Positions 10,159 to 21,392 of a stretch of DNA of 45,437 nt are shown piece by piece (the stretch's first letter is position 1; every line of letters starts with the position of its first letter). The position numbers were made by a program, and so were the translations under genes. Source of the stretch: Emiliania huxleyi CCMP1516 (Eukaryota > Haptophyta > Isochrysidales > Noelaerhabdaceae); contig NW_005200600.1 of the NCBI RefSeq assembly GCF_000372725.1, positions 200,735 to 246,171 of the forward strand. Direction: 5' to 3'. A model generated the notes under the pieces. The model saw only the letters and a program-made list of their open reading frames with translations. It was not told the DNA's origin and did not search any database.

Positions 10159-13000
10159 ATGGTGGTCGAGAACGCACCAAAGGCCAACGTCAAAGCGCGC
10201 ATGCAGGCGCTGCAGGGCGCCGGCGACGTCAAGGATCAGCCTCCGGCCGGCGAAGAGGTTGTCACGGGCTGGCTCAAGAAGGCGGGAACCGGTGTCCTGG
10301 CATCCCGCGAGTACAATCGCTACTGCGTGCTGTACGCCGGCAAGCCCATGCATGGGTTTGCACCCACTCTGCTCTACTTTGAGGACGAGGCGCGCTCCAA
10401 GCCCAAGGGACAGACATTGCTGGCTGACGGCACCGCAGTCGAGCAGTCGGGCCTCACTGTGCGGCTCTCTCAGGCGGGCAACAAGGTGCTCGTAAAGCTG
10501 ACCGCCACGACGACAGGCGATGCGGACCACTGGCGCTCGAGCCTGAATGGGGTGCTGGGCCTCGAGACCGACACGACGCCCAGCCGCGTCGAAAAGGTGG
10601 CCACGCCGCCACCTGCCAAGCTACCTGCCGCCGTACCGCCGCCGGCCAAGCCGCAAGCCAAGCCGGCCCGAGCCGACCGGCTCTCAGTCGAGAAGGCGAT
10701 GGAGACGGCGCGGCTCGAGGCGGAGCGACGCATCTCGCAGGCGAGTGAGGCTGCCGAGGCGGAGGCGAGCGAGCTGCTCGCATCCGGTCGCACCTCGCAG
10801 GCCGAGACCCTACGCCTCTCGGAGGCGGAAGTGCCGGTGCCCGCGCTGCCCAAGCCGCCGACTGCCGCCGCGGCTGCCGCCGCGGCTCCCGCCGCCGATT
10901 TGGCGATCGTGCCCGAGACTCCTCGCGGCGTGCCGAGCAACTGGGACCTGCCCATCACCGCGCCCAAGCAAGTGATCTTCAGCGCGGAGCTGGGTGCGTC
11001 TCCCGAGTCGCAGCGCGACTCGCCGGCTAAGCCGACGGCGCCACTTCAGTCCAAGTCGAGCCTCGGCATGCTAGAGTCTCTCACGGACGACGAAGAGGAG
11101 GAGGCGGCCGCGGCGCTCAAGCCGCCCCCGCCAAGGCTCTCGCTCGTGTCGGCGCCCCGCGCTCCGACGCCGACGACGCCGCCCGCCACGAACCCGGGCA
11201 AGACGGTGGTCGAGATTCGCCTCGACCACGGCCGCCGCCTCTCCATCGACATGTCGTCGGCACCGCCGCCCGGCGCGCCGCCGCCGCCGCCGCCCGGTGT
11301 GCCGCCGCCCCTCACCGCGCGCGGCGGTGTGCCACCGCGGCCGCCGGTGCCGCCACCCCTCGAGCAGCCAGGCCAAGCGGCGCCAGACGTCGAAGGCCAG
11401 CCCTCCTCGACGCCCTCCCTCGACGCGCTGGTTGGCGAGCACGAGCCGGAGCCGGCCGCCGCTGTCACCGTCGCCGCGACGCCGCGTGCGACGGCGAAGC
11501 CGAACCGGCGAGCCTCGAGTAGGCCTCGCCACACCACTCGATCCTCGCCCACCCACCGCAGCAGCTTTCACTAGACCCAGCCGCATCCACCCGAGCTGCC
11601 CGCGCCGCGATGGCAAGGAGGAGGCCGTGGAGGCGTGGCGCGATCCTCTTGCCCACAAGAGGCGCACACCTGCCTCACAGGCGCTCGTCGTCCCTCGACA
11701 AGGACGATCTGATGCAGTGGTGCCAAACAACGACAGAGCACTACCCCGGCGTGCGGGTCGCCAACTTCAGCCGCAGCTGGGCCGACGGCCTCGCCCTCTG
11801 CGCGATCCTGCACGAGTACTTTCCGACCGACATTGGGCAGTTCGAGGCCCTCGACGGCAGCACGGCCGAGGGGCGCGCCGCCAACTTTGAGCTCGCTTTC
11901 GGCGTGGCGGAGCGGCGGCTGGATGTCGAGCGGCTCTTCGACGTGGAGGTCGCCGGACCCGCCCCTCGTGGCCGTGGCTCGACAACCCCCGCCTCCCATC
12001 CACTCCCTGCCCCTTCCGTGTGCGAGCCTTGGCGCCAGAGCCCCAACCACCGCGCCCCTGTTCACCTGATTCGTAGGACATGACTGCCACGTACCCGACG
12101 CCCGACGCAAAGTCGGTCATCACGTATGTCGCTATGCTCTCCAACAAGATCAAGTCGATGGACGCAGCCGGGGCGGCAGAGGCGGCCGACGCGACGGAGG
12201 CGGCCTCAAAGTCGCTCGCCAGCCAGAAGAGGCAAGGGTCCTCCTTCCTGGGCGCGATCGCCAACTTCTTTGCTCCGAAGGAGGAGAAGCAGGCGGCGCA
12301 AGCTAAGGCGGAGGCCGAGGCAGCCGAGGCGGCGGCCAAGGCGGCGGCAGCCGAGGCAGCCGAGGCGGCGGCCAAGGCGGCGGCAGCCGAGGCGGAGGCG
12401 GCTGCGGAGAAGGCGGCGGCAGCCGAGGCGGAGGCGGCTGCGGAGAAGGCGGCGGCAGCCGAGGCGGAGGCGGCTGCGGAGAAGGCGGCGGCAGCCGAGG
12501 CGGAGGCGGCTGCGGAGAAGGCGGCGGCAGCCGAGGCGGAGGCGGCCGCGGAGAAGGCGGTGGAGGAGAAGGCGGCTGCGGAGAAGGCTGCTGCGGAGAA
12601 GGCGGCCGCGGAGAAGGCGGCGGAGGAGAAGGCGGCTGCGGAGAAGGCGGCTGCGGAGAAGGCGGCCGCGGAGAAGGCGGCGGAGGAGAAGGCGGCGGCC
12701 GAGGCGGCGGCAGCGGCGGCGGCAGCGACGGCGGCAAAGGCGGCAGAGGCGGCGGCAGAGGCGGCGGCAAAGGCGGCCGAGGAGGAGACGAAGGCAGCGG
12801 AGGCAAAGGCGGAGGCGGAGGCTGCTGCGGCGGCACAGAGGGAGGCGGCGGAGAAGGCGGCCGCAGAGGAGGAGAGGCTGGCGGCTGAGGCGGCGGCGGC
12901 CGAGGCCGCTGCGGCGGAAAAGGCAGCGGCGGCAGCAGCGGAGGCTCAGGCGGCTGAGGTGGCAGCGGCAGAAGCGGCCGAAGCGGCGGCAGCTGAAGCA

Positions 13001-13037
<37 letters not shown>

Positions 13038-13997
13038 AGCAGGGCAGCGAAGAAGTGAAGCCGTTGGAATCAGCCACGTCGTCGCAATCGATCGGTTTTG
13101 ACGCCGGCGTCCAGCTGGCGCTGTCACAGCTGCCAGACGAGCTCAAGGAGCGTCATACAACCCTCGCCCTCGCCCTCACCCCCACCCTTGCCCTCACCAT
13201 CACCCTCGCCCTCGCCACCCTCCCCCTCATCCTCACTCTCTCCCTAACCCCACCGTCCCTTAACACAGGAGCGGATCCAGTCGTCCTTTGAGAGGGGCGA
13301 GTCGCTCCGCATTGTCCTCGAGGAGCAACCCGCGCCCGAGCCGCAGCCGTCTGACTCGTCCAGGCAGGGATCGTGGCTTGGCTGGCTCGGTTGGGGCAAG
13401 AAGTCGTCGACGCCGCCGCAGCCGCCCAAGGCCGCGTGCCCGGAGCCAGAGGCGAGGGCGGTGGAGAACGCGGAGGCGGCCTCCGTAAAGAGCTACCCGG
13501 CTGAGGTCCAGAAGCTCGCCGCGTACGCTCGTGCGCAGCGCGCCGACCAGACGGGCAAGCGGCAAGCGGGGTCGGGCACGATGGCGGCGGACCACGGCGT
13601 CACCGCCGAGGGGTCACAGGACCTTGCCTCCAAGGCCGAGCGGCTCGGGAGGCTCGCGGAGCGGAGCTCGTCGGTGGAGCTCTCTGCGGCGGCGGCAGAG
13701 GTGGCTGCCGTCGCAGAGGCGCTGGCCTGCGAGGTTGCCGCCTCCGCTGCCGCCAGCGGCGCGGCCGCCGCCGACCTTGCGGCAAAGGGAAAGGTCGACG
13801 CCCTGCTTGCGAATCGTGATAGCCTTGGCCTTCGCCGCGCGCTGCTGATGGAGGTGAACGCTGCCGTGGGCAGCGGTACGGCGCACGGCAGCAGCGCTGC
13901 CGAGGTGGACGCGCTGAACGCCGCGCTCGCGGACTGCATCCGCATATTGGCGACCCACAACGAGCGGAAGGCCGCCGCCGTCGCCCCTGCCGCGTAG
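10159..13997 (+). CDS. PH and calponin-homology domain protein with long Ala/Glu/Lys helix
   Basis: Predicted cytoskeleton-membrane adaptor of about 1,150 residues. Residues ~34-135 form a PH domain (GWLKKAG start, YNRYCVLY, LLYFEDE, final HWRSSL tryptophan). A disordered proline-rich part (PPPPPPGVPPP) follows. Next is one CH domain (LMQWCQ, FSRSWADGLALCAILHEYFP, ending in SVITYVAML), typical of actin-binding or MICAL/EHBP1-like CH domains. Then comes a ~250-residue Ala/Glu/Lys region with five 12-residue repeats and an Ala-rich C-terminus. Exons: 10159-~11518, ~11662 or 11681-11948, 12077-13150, 13269-13997. The 11949-12076 intron (GT-AG, phase 0) splits the CH domain and is firm. The first intron's edges are uncertain. 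The third intron has no GT donor at the frame-consistent position but is flanked by a 7-bp direct repeat. The start is the ATG before the PH domain; an upstream exon is possible. Confidence 0.8.
12391..12570 (+). repeat. 36-bp coding minisatellite (five copies)
   Basis: A 36-bp unit is repeated about five times nearly perfectly within the Ala/Glu/Lys exon. It encodes AEAEAAAEKAAA and keeps frame. It is followed by shorter AAEK/EEK units to about 12690. Confidence 0.85.
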
Positions 13998-14289
13998 TCT
14001 TTGGGTGGGATGCGTTGCGCGTTGGGCCTCAGCCATGGGTGTGCAAGGCGTGAGGTGTCGGTTGTCTCTCATCGGGTCTCTCATTCCCACGCAAGGGGAC
14101 CGTGGTTTTGTTGCATGCTGGTTTGGGATGGGTATTTTCTTCATAACGAGCGGCTGGTACAGCAGCAATGAGGGTTGTCTTGTCCGTAACCGTATCATGC
14201 TGAGATGCTGTGTTGCTGGCCCTTCCCCTTGCTGCTGGAGGGTGCTGGCTGCTGCCGACTAGGTCCAGCCCTGGGTGAGCCAGATCTGA
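13998..14289. other. Region downstream of the PH/CH gene
   Basis: Probable 3' untranslated and intergenic sequence, T-richer than the coding exons. No gene or clear polyadenylation signal is seen. Confidence 0.4.
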
Positions 14290-14977
14290 CGTTTTGTATC
14301 TGTAATAGATAAGATGAGAGTGAGGTTGAACCGGACCCAATCAAAGTCGGCGGGTTTCGAAGGGGGGTATGAGAAAAACGGCGGGCGCATTTGGGGACAT
14401 GACTGGGAGAACTCTGTGGTGGTCGCGCTGGGCGAAATGTCTGTAAGCATAAAGATGAGAGTCGGTTGAACCGGACCCAATCAAAGTCGGCGGGTTTCGA
14501 AGTGGGGGGTATGACAAAAAACGGCGCATTTGGGCACATGACTGGGAGAACTCTGTGGTGGACCCGCTGGGCGAAAGGAGCTCGCAGACCGTTGCAGCCT
14601 CACGATGTCATTGAGCGGAGCGAGTGCGAGCGCGGCGGCCAAGCAGCGGCACTAGGAGCAGCGGCGAGCTGACACGAGCGCGCTCGTCGATGCGGCGAGG
14701 GGGCAGTATCTGAAAGTATAGAGATGGGAGTGAGGTTGAACCGGACCCAATCAAAGTCGGCGGGTTTCGGAGGGGGGGGATATGACGAAAAACGGCGGGC
14801 GCATTTGGGCACATGACTGGGAGAACTCTGTGGTGGACCCGCTGGGCGAAAGGAGCTCGCAGACCGTTGCAGCCTCACGATGTCATTGAGCGGAGCGAGT
14901 GCGAGCGCGGCGGCCAAGCAGCGGCACCAGGAGCAGCGGCGAGCTGACACGAGCGCGCTCGCGATGCGGCGAGGGTG
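14290..14977. repeat. Compound tandem repeat, order A-A-B-A-B
   Basis: Unit A (GGTTGAACCGGACCCAATCA at 14324, 14464 and 14734, followed by a G-run and CATGACTGGGAGAACTC) occurs three times. Unit B (GAGCTCGCAGACCGTTGCAG onward, about 125 bp, at about 14577-14702 and 14850-14975) occurs twice. The last A-B block is a ~270-bp duplication of the preceding one. No coding function is seen. Confidence 0.85.
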
Positions 14978-16001
14978 ACATCGCGTCAGATCCGTGTTTT
15001 CTCGTCTTGCGGTACATCTCTCCGCTCGCCACCTCACGCTCCGCCGTCCGGCCATGGATGGTTCGATGGAGCTCGCCGAGCCCCATCGAACCATCCAACT
15101 CCGGTCACCGGGTCTGAACGCGCTCAGCCTCAGGAGGTACCAAACCGCGCGAATTCTGCACGCCTCGCTGCACCGCTGGCTTGACTGAATCAGGCAGCAG
15201 CAGGCTGCTGCTGTTGCCACAGCAGCAGTCTGCTGCGGCCCCAATACGCAAGTTAATGACCAGCATTGCTGCCGGGGGCATTCGAGCCGCCACAGCCGGT
15301 GTGCGGCTGTGCACTGCCACCTGCCCGCGGCTACGCACATGTGCGCTCGCATTGGATGAGCCCTGCTGATGGACCTGCGTTGCCTAGCTGCACGAGAGCA
15401 ATGCCGCAGGCGGCGGCCGTGGCATACACTGCGAGCACACTTGGTGCAGCTGCGAGGTGCAGCAAGAGCACGTCGTTCCTGCCTCTGATGCCACTCTCGC
15501 GGCTTGTAGCGCGTCACTCGCGCATGCTCTCCAGGAGCTATGGCGGGCGCGTGTGTGGGGCTGTAGCCTGTGTTTGGCCGGTTCTGACCCGTTTACTATC
15601 AGTACCATGCCTGGGCCACAAGAATCGCACACGGGGAGCGGCTCAGGGACCCAGTAAGCCGCGGAATCGCCAAATGTCACAACCCGGCTCACCCAGGGCT
15701 GGACCTAGTCTGCCGCGGACGGGCCACGCCCACGGCCGCGGCTGGCTGGGCCGTGTGGGCCTATGGTACGAGACGATACCCCCTGTGATATATTGATATA
15801 TCGGAACTTCGACCGACCCATTTCCGATGGTCAGACTGTGACACACCAGTGATCAAGGTCTGTGTTGTGTAAATTGTATCTGTGAACTCATAGACCAGCG
15901 CGCAGCGCCATAGGAGGTATTTTTCTCTTCTCAATAACCAAGGTCTCTGTGTTTGACGTATTTCCTTCTGATATGAATTCTTTTTCCTTCGCGGCAACGC
16001 G
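14978..16001. other. Intergenic region with short hairpins and a dispersed repeat
   Basis: Contains a 14-bp perfect inverted repeat (15056-15069 with 15083-15096), a CAGCAG/CTGCTG-rich palindromic patch (15191-15236), and a ~50-bp dispersed repeat (15884-15935). Open frames up to ~176 codons lack recognisable domains or splice support. Confidence 0.5.
15884..15935 (-). repeat. Dispersed repeat copy (partner at 39622-39670)
   Basis: The reverse complement contains AATACCTCCTATGGCGCT and CGCTGGTCTATGAG, which match the plus-strand sequence at 39622-39670 with a few differences. Confidence 0.75.
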
Positions 16002-16595
16002 ATGGCGGCAAGGCCTCTCTGCGCGCCCGCCCTCGCCACGCCGAAGACCAACCGACGTCGGACCGCGGTGAGACCGCGCCGCCCCCCGCGCCCGCCCGCG
16101 CCCGCAGCGTGAACACATACGCGCGTCCCTCATCGCACGGAAACATACGCGCCAGCCGCGCAGCAGCCTCACATGCAGCGCCGACCGCATGCTCGCGCCC
16201 TGGTGGAGGCGGCGGCCGCTGCGGCCGAGCAGGCGCGGCAGGCGGTGGTGGGGCAGAAGGCGTCGCAGACGGCCGCAGAGATGGCTTCGATTGCGTCTGC
16301 CATGATAGTTGGGTATGCGAGCAGCGGGCGGCGCGAGCCGCTGCCCTTACACCCGGCGAAGCTAGCCAGGCCCGCAGCCCGGGTGGTGGCATGTCAACCA
16401 GCTCAAGACGGGGGTGCCGGGGGAGAGGGAGAGAGGTGGCCGAGGCCCGCTGCGAGGAAGACGCTAAGCACCATCGAAAGCGCTGAGTCCGACGCGATCT
16501 CGCTCGAGATTGCGGCCATCGAGGACGAGCTCCGCCAGTTGCCTCGCCCGGCGCGCAAGCTCGTAGCGGCGGGAGGGGGCGAGAGAGTGGTATGA
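16002..16595 (+). CDS. Putative small two-exon protein, unknown function
   Basis: ATG at 16002 opens a 22-codon exon (starting MAARPLCAP) that ends at 16067 before a GTGAGA donor. An acceptor (CATGCAG) ends at 16178 and the downstream frame joins in phase 0, running to a TGA at 16593-16595. The product would be about 160 residues: a basic N-terminus, an Ala-rich helix (EAAAAAAEQARQAV) and a C-terminal ESAESDAISLEIAAIEDEL helix. Further small introns are possible in the low-quality middle part. No family is recognised and there is no independent support. Confidence 0.35.
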
Positions 16596-16930
16596 GGATG
16601 TCGAGCACGTAACTCTTTTAAGCAAGTGCTCCTCGTGGGTGTGTATATAGCTGGGGGGACATATCTCCGCGACTGCCCCGCAGGACCGCACCCAGCCCTT
16701 TTCCCATTGTCCCCGTCTCCTAAGTGGGTCCCCGTCCCGGCTCCCGCAGTCCCCCCCGCTGAAACCCGCGCGGTGACCACGCGCTGTCTCGACCGCGACA
16801 CGGTATATGTTGTTCAATGCCCGGGTGTTGGGGGCTGGACAACCGGTGTGGGGGCTTGAAGCTGAGCAGTGTCGCTAGTGTGAACAGTAACAGCAGAACA
16901 ATACAGTGGGGCTCCCCGACAGCATGAGGC
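16596..16930. other. Intergenic, nothing recognised
   Basis: No credible gene. Short frames only. Confidence 0.4.
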
Positions 16931-17300
16931 ATGTGCATGTGCATGTGCATGTGCATGTGCATGTCATGTTCATGTTCATGTTCATGTTCATGTTCATGTT
17001 CATGTTCATGTTCATGTTCATGTTCATGTTCATGTTCATGTTCATGTTCATGTTCATGTTCATGTTCATGTTCATGTTCATGTTCATGTTCATGTTCATG
17101 TTCATGTTCATGTTCATGTTCATGTTCATGTTCATGTTCATGTTCATGTTCATGTTCATGTTCATGTTCATGTTCATGTTCATGTTCATGTTCATGTTCA
17201 TGTTCATGTTCATGTTCATGTTCATGTTCATGTTCATGCTCATGTTCATGTTCATGTCATGTTCATGTTCATGTTCATGTTCATGTTCATGTCATGTGCA
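16931..17300. repeat. Hexanucleotide microsatellite (ATGTGC)n then (ATGTTC)n
   Basis: About 5 copies of ATGTGC are followed by about 50 copies of ATGTTC. A few slips (ATGTCATG near 16963, 17254 and 17290) and one variant (CATGCTCATG near 17234) interrupt them. The tract is open in several frames (Met-Phe, Ser-Cys or, on the other strand, Met-Asn dipeptides), but this is a by-product of the repeat. Confidence 0.97.
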
Positions 17301-17359
17301 TGCACACACTAAAATTTTCCGATCCCCCGTTATGTGAACGACACGGCTCTCATGCACTC

Positions 17360-18640
17360 TCACGGCTCGCCCTTCGACTCGCGCTCGTCAACCTGGGACT
17401 CTCGTGCGGCCAACCGTCGCCACGGATAGCCAAAGCTGCGGCTGCACCCACCTGCCGCCCACCGGCAAAAAAAAGCGCCACACGTGACTACCACCACGAG
17501 AGCTGCCAATATCCCAATCCGAGCGAGAAGTTCTGGGTCGTCCCGGTCGCTCCAGTGCGCGTCGCTGGGGGGGAAGATCTCGTCGTAGCCTTCGCGGGCC
17601 GCCGCCTTGGCAGCCGGCGTGTACCACCGCCGCGCGAAGGCGTTGTGCCCACTCCACGGTTTGTCACCGCCCGTCCAGTGGAGGGCACAGCCCGAGGCGA
17701 GCCTACCCGTCCACCAGGCGTGAAGCTGCGTCGCCCAAACCCGCACTGGCAGCAGCTCCTCCGCCTCCCAGCTCGTACCTAGCCCGCCCACATTCCAGCA
17801 CGCGTCGAGCCGCTGAAAGTCGCGCCCAAAGAGAAGCTGCAAAGGCACCTGACTGCTCGGCGCGGCACTCTTGCCGCCCGGGAGCGAAATGCCCCTGTAC
17901 GAGGCGAGTTCTAGGCGCTGCAGCGCCGGCACCAGCGCCTCAACCCGCTGTGTCAGCTTCTCCGCACGCCACTGCCGCAGGTTGAAGGCGGTGACGCCGG
18001 CGTTGAAGGCATCGCCTCGCAGGATGGCACTCATGTCGTAGCCCCACGCCTCGTCGAGTGCGAGCTCCGCCGGGCTGCGCAGCCGGCGCAGCCCTCGCTC
18101 CAGCCCACCGCGGTAGTGGGTGACCAGATCCTGGTCTCGGGCTACTGCAGCGAGCGGGCTCAAGCGGTTGGCGCCGGTGAAGAGGCCCGCGAGGAGGCTG
18201 TGCACGTCCGAGCGAACAATAATGTCAGCGTCGACCCAAAGGACCGAGGCGGCTGTCTCCGGGAGGAGCTCGGGGAGGTAGAACCGCGCGAGGTTGAGCG
18301 CACTCGAACTGCTCAGATTGCGGAGCAGCAGAAAGCGTTCACTATCGAGGGCGCGCACCGTGATAGAGCCCCTGCCAATCCTTCGGATTGCCTCCTTGCT
18401 TTGCGGGCTGGACTCCCCCTCGCGGAAGACATGCACATGGATGCAGTGCGGGCTGCGGCTGCTGCTAAAAATTGATGAGACAAGTGGTCCCAGCCCAAGC
18501 AACTCGCGCCTGTCTGCGCCGACTGCAACATGTGCAAGGCCGTTGCAGGCGCCAGGCGTCAAGCTCTGCCGGGAGTCGTTTGCGCCACCCTGCATGTACC
18601 TGGGTCCGGTGACATGGAAGGCAGTCGCTCTCGGTGGCAT
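17360..18640 (-). CDS. Glycosyltransferase family 8-like protein
   Basis: Single-exon frame of about 426 residues from the ATG at 18640. The GT8 hallmarks are in order: HVAVGAD strand at ~37, LNLARFYLPELLP, the metal and nucleotide-sugar DXD motif in VLWVDADII (D137, D139), the NAGVTAFNLRQW acceptor-side motif, and LHWTGGDKPW near the end of the domain. GT8 enzymes are retaining transferases using UDP- or similar sugars, usually in the Golgi. A hydrophobic stretch (IGILAALVVVVTCGAFF) lies near the C-terminus, whereas GT8 proteins usually have an N-terminal signal anchor. No N-terminal anchor is visible, so a missing 5' exon or true tail anchoring is possible. The sugar specificity cannot be told. 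Confidence 0.85.
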   Translation of the reverse strand: MPPRATAFHVTGPRYMQGGANDSRQSLTPGACNGLAHVAVGADRRELLGLGPLVSSIFSSSRSPHCIHVHVFREGESSPQSKEAIRRIGRGSITVRALDSERFLLLRNLSSSSALNLARFYLPELLPETAASVLWVDADIIVRSDVHSLLAGLFTGANRLSPLAAVARDQDLVTHYRGGLERGLRRLRSPAELALDEAWGYDMSAILRGDAFNAGVTAFNLRQWRAEKLTQRVEALVPALQRLELASYRGISLPGGKSAAPSSQVPLQLLFGRDFQRLDACWNVGGLGTSWEAEELLPVRVWATQLHAWWTGRLASGCALHWTGGDKPWSGHNAFARRWYTPAAKAAAREGYDEIFPPSDAHWSDRDDPELLARIGILAALVVVVTCGAFFCRWAAGGCSRSFGYPWRRLAARESQVDERESKGEP

Positions 18641-19851
<1,211 letters not shown>

Positions 19852-20675
19852 TCACTCGTCACTCCCACACCTTGCCCTCAAAGGATCCCTATTCACACGC
19901 CGAGCCGTGAAGAGCGTCTCCACGCCGCACCGCGCATCACCGAGGGCGACCGTCGAACGCAGCGTCGCCTTCGGCGCGTACGACTCCTTGAGCTCCGCGC
20001 CTGCGGCACAGAGAGAGGCGTTTGTGGTGTCTGCGTCTCACACCCGTGACTAGACGGAAGTGGGCAGGGGGGGGGGCACAGAGGGTGCGGAGGAGCGGGT
20101 TGGAGATGTCGTCGGGGACGTCCTGCTGGCCGGTGAGCCAGCAGTACAGGTCGGGGTTCTCCATCTCGATGATCTCGGCAAACTGCGTCAGCTGCGGGGA
20201 GGAGGGGACAGGAGGCGCGCCGGAGGGCGTGGCAGAGGGGAGAAGCGCGGGCGCGAGAGTGGAAGTGGCGCGGACAGCGGGTGTGGAGTGCGGCGGGTGC
20301 GGCGGCACATCGGGGAGGCGGCGGCGGCCAGGGCAGGGGCGGCGCCTGGTCTTCCGACAGGTCTGCCAGCCGCGCCGACGCCCAGCCTCCAAGCATGATG
20401 TCCATCTCGAGCCTAGGTAATAGAGAGGGCCGGCGTTCGATGCCGCCCGACAGACTCGCCGGCGAGGACGGCTGCGGGCGACGGCACCAGCCGCGCTGCT
20501 TTGAGCGGTACAGCAGCTGGCGCCGCCGCTTGTCGAGCGCGTCAAACTTGCCAGAGTCGGCCGTGGCCTGCTGGTTGCCCGCGGCGGAGCCCGCCACGGC
20601 CCGCGCCGGCAGCCGCACCGCCGCCGGCAGCGCTCGTCGCGCGATCGGAGCTAAACGGCTGGATCTACGCAGCAT
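19852..20675 (-). CDS. SDHAF2: Succinate dehydrogenase assembly factor 2 (Sdh5 family)
   Basis: Mitochondrial chaperone that promotes FAD attachment to the succinate dehydrogenase flavoprotein. Four exons join in frame to 171 residues, matching the usual ~160-170: 20675-20488, 20412-20346, 20191-20080 and 20000-19852. Intron 1 is GT-AG (phase 2). Intron 2 fits only as GC-AG (CAG|GCGCC, phase 0). Intron 3 is GT-AG (phase 1). Family motifs are LDKRRRQLLYRSKQRGW, LEMDIMLGGWA, FAEIIEMENPDLYCWLTGQQ and NPLLRTL. The N-terminus from the chosen ATG (MLRRSSRLAPIARRALPAA) is Arg-rich without acids, as in mitochondrial targeting peptides. A run of residues after LLRTL is divergent, so the last exon is less certain than the first three. 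Confidence 0.92.
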
Positions 20676-21392
20676 CTTGCGGTGGTAGCCACGGTGCGCC
20701 GGCACGGCTCCTCTCCACCCCGCGTCCGGTGCTGGGAAGTTTCCGAAGAAAGAATTTAGCTCTGGTTGTCCGTTCTTCCAGTCCCGTGCCCGTCGGGATC
20801 AGGCAGAGAAGACGAAACGGTGGCGGGGCCGCGGCCGAAGAAGGCTAGGAGGGGAGGCCGGGCCCCGCGCCCGTCGGATGATCATCGGAAGGCGAACAGG
20901 AGGAAGAACTCAGAGGGAGGAGAGGGGAGACTCCTCCGGAGTGAGGATGAGGACCCCGAGCGGTGACGTCGTGTGAGAGTGTGTGTCGTGTTCAGGTCTG
21001 GTGTCCATTATAGCTCCGAGTAGAGGGGGCGGTCTGCTGCTAGGGGAAACCCGGAGCGCGGAGCCAACCCTCGGAGACCCGTGTTTACTTTAAGGCCCTT
21101 TCCCTGCGAACGCGCACCCCCGGGGCTAGGGCTCTCTTGCCCGCAACCCGATCCCGATCATCCGGCCCGCTGGGTATGCTTCTTAGCTCCCCGGCCCTGG
21201 ATGTGAGGCTGCCAACTGCACTCCAAGTGCTCCAAGCACTAGGCTTGGCGTCGCCCTTAAAATCCCTGTGTGGCGTGCCGTCCTCCCATCCCTCGGTGCC
21301 ATTTTATTTCTTTTCTTTGGCGTCGCCATCTCTTTGGAGATGCCTGTTCTTGCTCTGCCTCGCAACGACGGATATCGTCACCAGCCTCCCGT
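20676..21392. other. Divergent intergenic region before the protease relic
   Basis: Holds the upstream side of SDHAF2 and a copy of a dispersed repeat (21190-21243). A signal-peptide-like stretch (SLGAILFLFFGVAISLE, about 21291-21341) lies in a different frame from the downstream protease, and no ATG precedes it in that frame. Confidence 0.5.
21190..21243 (+). repeat. Dispersed repeat copy (partner in foldback core, 7953-8012)
   Basis: Contains ACTGCACTCCAAGTGCTCCA, also found in reverse complement inside 7953-8012, with flanking similarity (GTGAGGCT). Confidence 0.75.

Noticed and set aside
12126..13127. Arg-rich and Pro-rich frames overlapping the PH/CH gene
   Set aside because: Shadow frames of the Ala/Glu/Lys exon.
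16875..17782. Met-Phe, Met-Asn and Ser-Cys dipeptide proteins
   Set aside because: Translations of a hexanucleotide microsatellite.
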